DNA of 28,439 bases from UBA1738 sp045580145 (GTDB lineage: Bacteria > Bacillota > Clostridia > UBA1381), in assembly GCA_045580145.1 (NCBI GenBank), contig JAZNNI010000112.1, positions 1-28,439 of the forward strand. Direction: 5' to 3'. A program made the translations under genes and the position numbers. Positions within the stretch are counted from its first letter, which is position 1. Each line of letters starts with the position of its first letter. Positions 1 through 6,335 of the stretch are shown here, piece after piece. A model generated the notes under the pieces. It did no database searches. It was not told where the DNA came from and worked only from the letters and a program-made list of their open reading frames with translations.

Positions 1-29
1 TTTTTTTATTGCCGTAATCTCTGTTGGAG

Positions 30-58
30 TTGACATTTCTATTCAAGCGCGGTATGAT
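30..58 (+). promoter_or_regulatory. sigma-A promoter for the 94-743 gene pair
   Basis: TTGACA at 30-35 and TATGAT at 53-58 are separated by 17 bases, close to the vegetative consensus, and lie 36 bases before the first start codon. No other gene starts between them and 94. Confidence 0.7.
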
Positions 59-93
59 GAGACCCCAATATTTATAAAAAAGGACGTGTTTTT

Positions 94-384
94 ATGAGTG
101 TAAAAGAGATGATATGGTGCGAAGTGAAGGAAAACAACACCCCACACTTGAACTTCGAGTACCAGCGGACAAAAGCGAGATTGGATGATGGCGTTACTGC
201 TCTTATGGCGGGGTTAACTCCTGCACAGCGGGTTATGTTAGACCAGACCATCCTGCAACCAATAGACAGCCTTCTTGAACTTCAACAGATGTTGACTTTT
301 GATGCCACCTTTTCAGTACTTAACAGGTCGTGGCGTGAGTTACTGTTGGGTGAAAGATTTGAACCCGAAGATTTTGAGGTGTGA
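94..384 (+). CDS. hypothetical protein, 96 aa
   Basis: I do not recognise this gene. It has an ATG start behind an AAAGGACG ribosome site and a 17-base-spaced promoter at 30-58. The protein is soluble and mixed helical, with no signal peptide or membrane segment. A central stretch (about residues 30-65) is rich in leucine and glutamine and looks like paired helices. Its TGA stop lies 2 bases before the ATG of the next gene, so the two are almost certainly co-translated. Codon use and base composition are slightly more GC-rich than in the ribosomal genes downstream, so accessory origin is possible but unproven. Confidence 0.6.
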   Translation: MSVKEMIWCEVKENNTPHLNFEYQRTKARLDDGVTALMAGLTPAQRVMLDQTILQPIDSLLELQQMLTFDATFSVLNRSWRELLLGERFEPEDFEV

Positions 385-386
385 GT

Positions 387-743
387 ATGTTTGATTTTGA
401 TGAATACGAAAATTTGGATGATTACACCTTTACTTACCCCGTGCTTGAAGTTCTACAACATACGTATCATAAAGGACTGAAACAGAAAGATAAATCCTTG
501 CCTACCTGCTGCTTTCAAGACTTTATTATAAAACACACGAAGTTCCGAATTCAGCACGGATATAGAAAATACAGAGAAGTTGAGCCAGAGTGGGAGTGTC
601 TGTATATGCTTATATCTGAAATCAAGAAAGATTATAAAGGAAAATCTGACACCGATGCTCTGCAAAAAGCCGTAATTCTTTTTGACCAAGCACTCCTTCT
701 TTATCACGAAGGCAACCCCTTACCATCCTATCTAATTACATAA
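387..743 (+). CDS. hypothetical protein, 118 aa
   Basis: Function unknown. I chose ATG 387 over the in-frame GTG at 381 because GAGGT at 376-380 then has normal spacing, while the GTG would overlap the upstream stop. The protein begins with an acidic and tyrosine-rich stretch (DFDEYENLDDY) followed by a helical body. It has no membrane segment and no metal motif; its only cysteines are an adjacent pair and one single residue. It is second and last in a two-gene operon, ended by the strong hairpin at 757-784. The pair has no visible link to the M23 gene or rplU downstream. Confidence 0.6.
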   Translation: MFDFDEYENLDDYTFTYPVLEVLQHTYHKGLKQKDKSLPTCCFQDFIIKHTKFRIQHGYRKYREVEPEWECLYMLISEIKKDYKGKSDTDALQKAVILFDQALLLYHEGNPLPSYLIT

Positions 744-756
744 CTCTAACAATTTA

Positions 757-796
757 ACGCCCGGTAGCGTACGCTACCGGGTGTTATCCGTTTTTA
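757..796 (+). terminator. rho-independent terminator after the 94-743 operon
   Basis: A 28-base near-perfect palindrome (757-784, arms rich in CCGGTAGCGT) is followed by a short spacer and a T-run at 791-795. Confidence 0.8.
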
Positions 797-918
797 TGGA
801 AAAAATATTCGGACAGTGAAGGGGAACATTGAGGGCACATGCTGATTTTTGACACATCTACTTTTATATTAAGAGACAGTAAAAAATTACTGATTTTATT
901 ATGATTGTGGGGGGTTAT

Positions 919-1338
919 ATGGATAACGAAGTAAAAAGCACTCACTTAAAGTTAAGGATATGGCCCTGTGAAAGTACAACAATAAGCAATAGTTTTGGTA
1001 AAAGAGTACACCCTATTACCGGTGAAGAAAGAATACATAATGGTATAGATATATCTGCACCTGAAAACTCGTCTGTGATTTCTGCAACTTATGGTGAGGT
1101 AATAGATACAGGATATGACAATAAGTTTGGAAACTATATCATAATTGAAAATGATAATGGTGTGAAACCATATTATGGTCATTTATCTACTGTGGAAGTT
1201 GCAAAAGGTGATAAAGTAAAGCAAAGAGCAGTTATAGGAAAAGTAGGAAAAACAGGAACAGCAACAGGAGCACATCTACATTTTGAAATACAGATAAATG
1301 GTGAATATAAAGACCCAGAACAAATCTTTTCGAGATAA
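919..1338 (+). CDS. M23-family (LytM-like) zinc metallopeptidase domain protein
   Basis: Predicted peptidoglycan endopeptidase fold. Visible metal motifs are HNGID (HxxxD), YYGH, and HLHF (HxH) near the C-terminus, the arrangement of M23 zinc peptidases. ATG 919 is preferred over ATG 901 because a G-rich ribosome site (907-914) precedes it; starting at 901 would add six residues. At about 139 aa the protein is essentially just the catalytic domain. There is no signal peptide or membrane anchor, which is odd for an enzyme that should act on cell wall. It resembles the C-terminal half of larger M56/M23 or membrane-anchored proteins, so a truncated remnant is possible. There is no terminator between it and the rplU promoter. 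Confidence 0.75.
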   Translation: MDNEVKSTHLKLRIWPCESTTISNSFGKRVHPITGEERIHNGIDISAPENSSVISATYGEVIDTGYDNKFGNYIIIENDNGVKPYYGHLSTVEVAKGDKVKQRAVIGKVGKTGTATGAHLHFEIQINGEYKDPEQIFSR

Positions 1339-1354
1339 AAATTGTAAAAAATTG

Positions 1355-1383
1355 TTGACAAACGAGAATGCGTATGATATAAT
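1355..1383 (+). promoter_or_regulatory. promoter of rplU-rpmA
   Basis: TTGACA at 1355-1360, exactly 17 bases, then TATAAT at 1378-1383, preceded by TG at 1375-1376 (extended -10). This is a textbook strong vegetative promoter, as expected for ribosomal protein genes. Confidence 0.9.
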
Positions 1384-1471
1384 ATCAAGGCATCCGCATG
1401 AGTGTATGGTTTTAAATCCCAAAGGGTACCAGCATCAGCGTGACTTCATAATAATAAGGAGGTGTGTTTGA
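1384..1471 (+). promoter_or_regulatory. candidate L21-type mRNA leader
   Basis: About 80 untranslated bases lie between the promoter and rplU. Firmicutes rplU operons commonly carry a structured L21 leader that mediates autoregulation. I cannot fold it here and see only modest complementarity, so this call rests mainly on position. Confidence 0.35.
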
Positions 1472-1783
1472 ATGTACGCAATTTTTGAAACAGGCGGAAA
1501 GCAGTACAAGGTTGAAGAAGGTAGCGTAATTTTCGTTGAAAAGCTCGAAGCAGCTGAGGGCGAAAAGGTTACTTTTGACAAGGTGCTTGCAGTAGCTAAT
1601 GGTGATGACGTAACAGTTGGAACACCGGTTGTTAGCGGTGCTAAGGTTACAGCTACTGTTACAAAGCAGGGCAAGGCTAAGAAGATCTATGTCTTCAAAA
1701 TGAAGAGAAAAAAGAACGAACGTTCTAAAAAAGGTCACAGACAGCCTTACACAAAGATTACTATCGAATCTATCAATGCTTAA
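1472..1783 (+). CDS. rplU: 50S ribosomal protein L21
   Basis: Structural component of the large ribosomal subunit that binds 23S rRNA. The 103-aa length and the opening MYAIFETGGKQYKVEEGS match the family closely, as does the basic C-terminal half (MKRKKNERSKKGHRQ). ATG follows AAGGAGGTG with good spacing. It is first in an operon with rpmA. In most Firmicutes a small cysteine protease gene (prp, also called ysxB) lies between rplU and rpmA. Here only 44 bases separate them and no such gene fits. Confidence 0.98.
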   Translation: MYAIFETGGKQYKVEEGSVIFVEKLEAAEGEKVTFDKVLAVANGDDVTVGTPVVSGAKVTATVTKQGKAKKIYVFKMKRKKNERSKKGHRQPYTKITIESINA

Positions 1784-1827
1784 TTCAAGCATATTAAATT
1801 TAACTTGGAAAGCTGAGGTGTTTTTTA

Positions 1828-2082
1828 ATGGCTCATAAAAAAGGTATGGGATCTACCAAGAACGGTCGTGATAGCGAAAGTAAACGTCTTGGTGTTAAAA
1901 GAGCAGACGGTCAGTTCGTTTTGGCCGGCAACATTCTTGTTAGACAGAGAGGAACAAAAATCCATCCGGGTAACAATGTAGGTATCGGTTCTGATGATAC
2001 ACTTTTCGCATTGATTGACGGAAAGGTTAAGTTCGAAAGAAAAGGCAGAGATAAAAAGCAGTGCAGCGTTTATTCTGCTTAA
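1828..2082 (+). CDS. rpmA: 50S ribosomal protein L27 (non-extended form)
   Basis: Large-subunit protein whose N-terminal tail reaches the peptidyl transferase centre. The 84-aa protein begins MAHKKGMGSTKNGRDSESKR. In most Firmicutes L27 starts with an extra nine-or-so residues ending in a phenylalanine-rich site cleaved by Prp; here that extension is absent and the protein already begins in the mature proteobacterial-like form. This agrees with the missing prp gene upstream. The start is fixed by an AGCTGAGGTG ribosome site, and no upstream in-frame start exists with its own ribosome site. A strong terminator follows at 2098-2123. Confidence 0.98.
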   Translation: MAHKKGMGSTKNGRDSESKRLGVKRADGQFVLAGNILVRQRGTKIHPGNNVGIGSDDTLFALIDGKVKFERKGRDKKQCSVYSA

Positions 2083-2097
2083 TCAATTTATGAATTT

Positions 2098-2123
2098 AAA
2101 GCATCCTTCGGGATGCTTTTTTT
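2098..2123 (+). terminator. rho-independent terminator after rpmA
   Basis: Stem AAAGCATCC / GGATGCTTT with a TTCG tetraloop, followed by a run of seven T. Confidence 0.92.
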
Positions 2124-2150
2124 CATTCCTAAATACAAGCTTGAATTTTC

Positions 2151-2179
2151 TTGACATACTCTTTTCTAAAGTGTATAAT
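2151..2179 (+). promoter_or_regulatory. promoter of the 2216-5882 operon
   Basis: TTGACA at 2151-2156, 17-base spacer, TATAAT at 2174-2179. It starts 28 bases after the rpmA terminator and 37 bases before the GTG start. No operator palindrome is evident around it. Confidence 0.88.
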
Positions 2180-2215
2180 TAAGCTACGCAATGCTGATTT
2201 TGGAGGGTTATTTTA

Positions 2216-3586
2216 GTGTGTAAAGATGATATATATAGCATTTTAAATAAAACAGAAAAGGAAATTGACGAGAGAATTTCCTCGCTTAAAAATAGAGCCT
2301 CAATACTTGATTACTCACATCTTGTAAGAGAAGAAGATGGCGTGAAAATATGGACGGATGCTATTCAGGAAGCACTTTTGCAAAACGAAATAATCGAAAT
2401 TCCATATAGCTGTGAGCTGTATTACATAGACAAAACCTTGTTAATTCCAAAAAATACAAGAATTGTTGCAGATTCGGGTGCAGTAATTAAGAGAACAAAG
2501 GATTTCAGGCTCGTTATGCTCAGAAATGAAAACAATGCTGACGGCTCAGATTATCCGGAGAAGGATTCTGAGCGTGATATGAACATTTCTATTGAGGGAG
2601 GCATCTGGGACGGCGATTGCGGAGAGTATTGCCACACTCCATACGATGAGGAAGGAAATTATTTCGGAGTGAATGCGACAATATTTTTCAATCACTTGGA
2701 TGGTTTATCTGTTAAAAATGTAACTGTCAGAAATTCCGGAGAGTTTTCTATTCAGGTAGGAGATTTGCAAGGTGCAATATTTGAAAATATCCGCTTTGTT
2801 GATTGTCACGCCGATGGAGTTCATATAAATGGAAATACTCAGAAGATTATCGTGAGAAATATCAGCGGACAAGTGGGTGATGATTTAGTTGCGTTAAATG
2901 CTTTTGACTGGGAGCGTTCATCTGTCAATTTTGGAGCTATATCGTATGCTCTTTGCGAGAATTTGGCTTTGTCGGAGGACAGCAACTATAAAGCAATGCG
3001 AATTCTTCCGGGAAGATATACTTACAAGGATGGTACAGCTTCCGATTGCAAAATAGAGAATGTTATCATAAAAAATGTACGCGGAATAAATACGTTTAAG
3101 GGATATTTCCAACGTGACAGACACTTGATAGAGGAAAATCCGACCTATGGTGCTCAGGGAAGGTTTGATAATGTATTTTTTGAGGATATTGATGTAACGA
3201 TTACCGAGCCGATTGATAAAATGGATGCATATGTGGAAAACAATCCTGTGAACGGGCATTTTGCTGCGTTTGAGCTTGGCTCGGAAATTGGATATATGAG
3301 CTTTGAGAATATCAAAGTCACAATTGACAAGCAAAGAAGTCCAATGTCGTTTTTTATAACGATTGGAGCAAAGTCAATACGCTATCAAAAGTGGGAAATT
3401 TTTGACCCGCAGATTGGTGCTGTTGCTGACAAGATTGAGCTTAGAAATATACTGATAAATGGCGAGATTATGCAGGAGCAGGACGCAGACAAATACGTGT
3501 GCCAGATTGTATTTGATGACATTTATAAGGACGGAAGGTCATCGTCAATAGGAAAAATAAAAGAGCTTGTTGTAGCCAGTAAATAG
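2216..3586 (+). CDS. GH28-like right-handed beta-helix protein (putative cytoplasmic glycosidase)
   Basis: Probable hydrolase of the polygalacturonase (GH28)/pectate-lyase-like beta-helix superfamily, acting on uronate or related oligosaccharides; the substrate is not determined. The GTG start follows GGAGGG. Residues 1-100 contain a helical lead-in and the first strands (IPKNTRIVADSGAVIKR). Repeating beta-helix coils with N/D ladders run from about 120 to 375. Catalytic-region signatures are HADGVHI (198-204) and GDDLVAL (221-227), matching the NTDG and GDD motifs of GH28; a clear GHG motif is not seen. There is no signal peptide, so the enzyme would act on imported small oligosaccharides. 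It is followed after 14 bases by a DUF4432 sugar-epimerase-like gene, supporting a sugar role. Confidence 0.75.
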   Translation: MCKDDIYSILNKTEKEIDERISSLKNRASILDYSHLVREEDGVKIWTDAIQEALLQNEIIEIPYSCELYYIDKTLLIPKNTRIVADSGAVIKRTKDFRLVMLRNENNADGSDYPEKDSERDMNISIEGGIWDGDCGEYCHTPYDEEGNYFGVNATIFFNHLDGLSVKNVTVRNSGEFSIQVGDLQGAIFENIRFVDCHADGVHINGNTQKIIVRNISGQVGDDLVALNAFDWERSSVNFGAISYALCENLALSEDSNYKAMRILPGRYTYKDGTASDCKIENVIIKNVRGINTFKGYFQRDRHLIEENPTYGAQGRFDNVFFEDIDVTITEPIDKMDAYVENNPVNGHFAAFELGSEIGYMSFENIKVTIDKQRSPMSFFITIGAKSIRYQKWEIFDPQIGAVADKIELRNILINGEIMQEQDADKYVCQIVFDDIYKDGRSSSIGKIKELVVASK

Positions 3587-3600
3587 AAGGAGAGAGTATT

Positions 3601-4566
3601 ATGAAGAAATATATAGGTAATGAATTGCAGCTTTATGGAGTTGAGGAAATGCGCCTTGTTGGCGGAAAAGGCGATGGAATGCGGGTTTTGAATGTGAGAA
3701 ACGGAAAGGGTCTTGAGTTCACAATTTCGGCAGACCGTGCAGGAGATATTTCAAGGCTGACCTTTAAGGGTGATAATTTCAGCTATTTTGCACCTTGCGG
3801 ATACGTTTCCCCTGAGTATTATGATGGTAAGGGTGCAGGATTTTTAAAATCCTTTACAGCTGGATTTTTCACAACCTGCGGTCTTACAGCCGTTGGTTCC
3901 CCCTGCACTGACAATGGCGAGGAATTACCGCTGCACGGCACAGTTTCCAATATACCGTGCGAAAACATTTATCATTTTATAGAGAATGGTGAAATTCATA
4001 TCAAGGCGGTAGTGCGGGATGCGGCGCTTTTCGCACACAAGCTTATTTTGGAAAGAGAATATATTTGTCCGCTTGATAAAAATGTGATTTATGTTACTGA
4101 TAAAATAAAAAATATTGGCTCGGAAGAAACTCCTTTAGAGGTGCTTTATCATTGCAATATGGGTTATCCTCTTTTGTCAGAAAATGCAGAGGTTAAAATT
4201 CCTGCCAGCAAGGTTGAACCAAGAGATGAACACGCAAGAGAGGGAATCGAAACCTGTCTTGTGATGGAAGAGCCGCAAAAAGGCTATCAGGAAATGTGTT
4301 TTTACCACGCACTTTCAGGCGCACCTACAGTTTCTATTTTCAATAAGGACATAGGAAAAGGGCTTAATATGAGCTTTGATACGAGCGAGCTTAACTGTTT
4401 TACAGAGTGGAAGATGATGGGAGAGCATGAATATGTATTAGGTCTTGAGCCGGGAAATTGCTATCCTGACGGACGTGATGTTATGAGGGCGAAAGGATTG
4501 CTTGAATTTTTGAAGCCGGGGGAGGAAAAGGTACATCACCTGACATTTGAATTCGTAGAAAAGTAA
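3601..4566 (+). CDS. DUF4432 / aldose 1-epimerase-like family protein
   Basis: Member of the galactose-mutarotase-like beta-sandwich superfamily that binds the anomeric form of a sugar. Seen in the sequence: GLEFTISADRAGDISRL near residues 38-54, LPLHGTVSNIPC near 109-120 and a C-terminal GLEPGNCYPDGR segment, all typical of DUF4432 proteins. The 321-aa length is normal for the family. It is cytoplasmic, with no signal peptide. ATG follows GGAGAG. It is translationally close to the GH28-like gene upstream and directly abuts the membrane-protein gene downstream. The likely job is handling sugars released by its neighbour; the exact sugar is unknown. Confidence 0.82.
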   Translation: MKKYIGNELQLYGVEEMRLVGGKGDGMRVLNVRNGKGLEFTISADRAGDISRLTFKGDNFSYFAPCGYVSPEYYDGKGAGFLKSFTAGFFTTCGLTAVGSPCTDNGEELPLHGTVSNIPCENIYHFIENGEIHIKAVVRDAALFAHKLILEREYICPLDKNVIYVTDKIKNIGSEETPLEVLYHCNMGYPLLSENAEVKIPASKVEPRDEHAREGIETCLVMEEPQKGYQEMCFYHALSGAPTVSIFNKDIGKGLNMSFDTSELNCFTEWKMMGEHEYVLGLEPGNCYPDGRDVMRAKGLLEFLKPGEEKVHHLTFEFVEK

Positions 4567-4567
4567 A

Positions 4568-5104
4568 ATGGGAAATAGTTATATGATGGTTATTCCACAA
4601 ATTATAGGGATTTTTGCAGTAATACTATTTTTGCTCAGCTACCAGCAAAAGAAGAGAAAAAATATTATTTTGTGTAATGCTATTTCAAGAGTTTTATATA
4701 TTCTGCAATACCTGCTTTTAGGTGCTTTTGAGGGGGCAGTTCTCGATATTTTGGGGACTGTTTCCTCGGTTATGGCACAAAATCGAGATAAGGGCTTTAT
4801 CAAAAAGCACACAAAACTCGCAGTAATATTTATTAATCTTGTGATTGTTTTGGCAGGACTTTGCCTTTATAAAAATATTTTCAGTCTTTGCCCTATATTA
4901 GGTGTAGGACTGCATACAAGTGCGTTCTGGCTTCGCAATGAAAAAACTATACGAAAGGTATCATTTTTAGGCTCGCCATTCTGGCTTATATACAACTTTG
5001 CAAGCTGTGCATATGGGTCAGCGATAGGTGATATATTGACTATGGTATCGATAGGTACTGCGATTTATCGTTATGACATTAAAGGGGGAAAAGGACGTGT
5101 TTGA
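4568..5104 (+). CDS. YgjV-like inner membrane protein
   Basis: Integral membrane protein of about 178 aa with five or so hydrophobic segments: roughly residues 8-24, 38-55, 83-105, 108-120 and 135-165. The opening QIIGIFAVILFLLSYQQKKR is the hallmark of the YgjV (Imp-YgjV) family. Its role is unknown in general; it is often linked to sugar gene clusters. It starts one base after the DUF4432 stop and its stop overlaps the GTG start of the PHP gene, so this is a tight operon. An alternative start at the internal ATG pair (residues 6-7) would shorten it by a few residues. Confidence 0.8.
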   Translation: MGNSYMMVIPQIIGIFAVILFLLSYQQKKRKNIILCNAISRVLYILQYLLLGAFEGAVLDILGTVSSVMAQNRDKGFIKKHTKLAVIFINLVIVLAGLCLYKNIFSLCPILGVGLHTSAFWLRNEKTIRKVSFLGSPFWLIYNFASCAYGSAIGDILTMVSIGTAIYRYDIKGGKGRV

Positions 5105-5882
5105 CTTTCATTTACATAGCAAGATTTCCTTTGATTCTAATGAAGAACCGATTGAAATTTTGAAAGCGGCAGAGGAGAGAGGACTTAGCGAAATATGTTT
5201 TACAGACCACTATGACTTTGCAAATGAAAAAGACGGACATCATGACTTGTTTGATTTGGAGGATTATAGCGCGGCATATGACGGCATTAAATCGGGAAGA
5301 GTAAAAATAAGGCGCGGTGTAGAGTTTGGAATGACAGATTGGAACAAGGCAGAGCTTTGTGAACTTTTGAAAAAGAGGGACTTTGACTTTGTCATAGGTT
5401 CTGTCCACTTTGCAGGTGGTTATGACCCATATTTTAAGGAATATTGGGAGGGTATAGGCTTTTATGAGGCTGTGAGCAAATATATGAATGCAGTTTTAGA
5501 ATGTGTTAAGGTCCACGATGATTTTGACGTTTTAGGGCACTTGACATATGTGTGTAAATCTGAGCATAATCCAACTCATTCTGCTGTGAAATACAAGGAT
5601 ATATGCGATATTTCCGATGAGATATTGAAGATTTTGATTGATAAGGGAAAGGGTATGGAGGTTAACACAAGCGGAGTTGACCGTACAGGTGATTTTCTGC
5701 CGTCAGTTGACTTTTTAAAGAGATTCAGGGAATTGGGCGGCGAGATTATAACTATCGGCTCGGATTCGCACGACAGAGCTCGCGTTGGGCAGTATACGAA
5801 GGAAGCGATCGATATGATTGCGACGGTTTCACCATACGTTTGCACCTTTGAGAAAAGAAAGCCGATTTTTCATAAGATATGA
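5097..5882 (+). CDS. PHP-domain phosphatase, HisJ (histidinol-phosphatase) type
   Basis: Metal-dependent phosphatase of the polymerase-and-histidinol-phosphatase family. From the chosen GTG start the protein begins MFDFHLHSK, placing the HxH metal motif at residues 5-7. Further metal-ligand signatures follow in order: CFTDHYDF, GVEFGM, FVIGSVHF, LGHLTY and IGSDSHD. I prefer GTG 5097 over ATG 5073 because AAAGGGGGAAAAGGA immediately precedes it and ATG 5073 would push eight residues ahead of the conserved core. The length of about 261 aa is normal. No other histidine-biosynthesis gene is nearby, so the physiological substrate could be another phosphoester, perhaps a sugar phosphate given the operon. 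Confidence 0.85.
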   Translation: MFDFHLHSKISFDSNEEPIEILKAAEERGLSEICFTDHYDFANEKDGHHDLFDLEDYSAAYDGIKSGRVKIRRGVEFGMTDWNKAELCELLKKRDFDFVIGSVHFAGGYDPYFKEYWEGIGFYEAVSKYMNAVLECVKVHDDFDVLGHLTYVCKSEHNPTHSAVKYKDICDISDEILKILIDKGKGMEVNTSGVDRTGDFLPSVDFLKRFRELGGEIITIGSDSHDRARVGQYTKEAIDMIATVSPYVCTFEKRKPIFHKI

Positions 5883-5884
5883 AA

Positions 5885-5924
5885 TATTAAAAAAATCCTG
5901 TCTAATGACAGGATTTTTTTAATA
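5885..5924. terminator. terminator, probably bidirectional
   Basis: Stem TCCTGTC / GACAGGA (5896-5902 and 5907-5913) is extended by A-tract and T-tract arms, giving a T-run on either strand. It ends the 2216-5882 operon. Confidence 0.85.
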
Positions 5925-5956
5925 TAGCAGCGAAGTGAGTGAACTCTGATTTTTGT

Positions 5957-5993
5957 ATAAAAAAACAGAGCAAGCGATATATAGCCTGCTCTG
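5957..5993 (-). terminator. terminator downstream of tRNA-Lys
   Basis: Read leftward, CAGAGCA pairs with TGCTCTG (arms at 5966-5972 and 5987-5993) and is followed by seven T. It lies just past the tRNA 3' end. Confidence 0.8.
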
Positions 5994-5996
5994 ACG

Positions 5997-6072
5997 TGGT
6001 GCGCCTTCAGGGGCTCGAACCCTGGACACCCTGATTAAGAGTCAGGTGCTCTACCAGCTGAGCTAAAGGCAC
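5997..6072 (-). tRNA. tRNA-Lys(CTT)
   Basis: A 76-base cloverleaf with encoded CCA. The acceptor stem GTGCCTT pairs with AAGGCGC with one G-U. The anticodon loop reads ACTCTTAAT, giving CTT. The T-loop is GGTTCGAGCCC. It is flanked by its own promoter (6102-6130) and terminator, so it is a single-gene transcript. Confidence 0.96.
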
Positions 6073-6101
6073 ATTTTGATGTCTCTATTGACAACTTCTA
6101 T

Positions 6102-6130
6102 ATAATACCACAGATTATTCTCTTTGTCAA
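6102..6130 (-). promoter_or_regulatory. promoter of tRNA-Lys
   Basis: On the minus strand, TTGACA (6130-6125), 17 bases, TATTAT (6107-6102), about 30 bases before the tRNA. The AT-rich stretch 6131-6264 between this and the ftsH promoter shows nothing else that I can support. Confidence 0.82.
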
Positions 6131-6264
6131 CCTTTTTTTGAAAATTTTTTAAAGAGTTTGAAATTTTTTGTCAGCAGATTACAGAAAGGGCGATTGAATA
6201 AAACCTGATTATTTGCAAAGATTACAAACTATACAGATTATGTGATTTTCCGTGTGGTTTTATG

Positions 6265-6293
6265 TTGACACCTTGCACGGTTTGTGTTATTCT
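6265..6293 (+). promoter_or_regulatory. promoter of ftsH
   Basis: TTGACA at 6265-6270, 17-base spacer, TATTCT at 6288-6293, 43 bases upstream of the ftsH start. No heat-shock CIRCE element (TTAGCACTC repeats) is seen. Confidence 0.78.
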
Positions 6294-6335
6294 ATATCTT
6301 AATGGGAAGAGTTGCCATTATGAAAGGGAAAAAGA

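Noticed and set aside
453..707. Reverse-strand 84-aa frame inside the 387-743 gene
   Set aside because: Shadow of the forward gene; no ribosome site or promoter, and hydrophobic only because of antisense composition.
849..877. Promoter for the M23 gene
   Set aside because: TTGACA is present at 849-854 but no -10 lies at 16-18 bases; TATATT is only 10 bases away.
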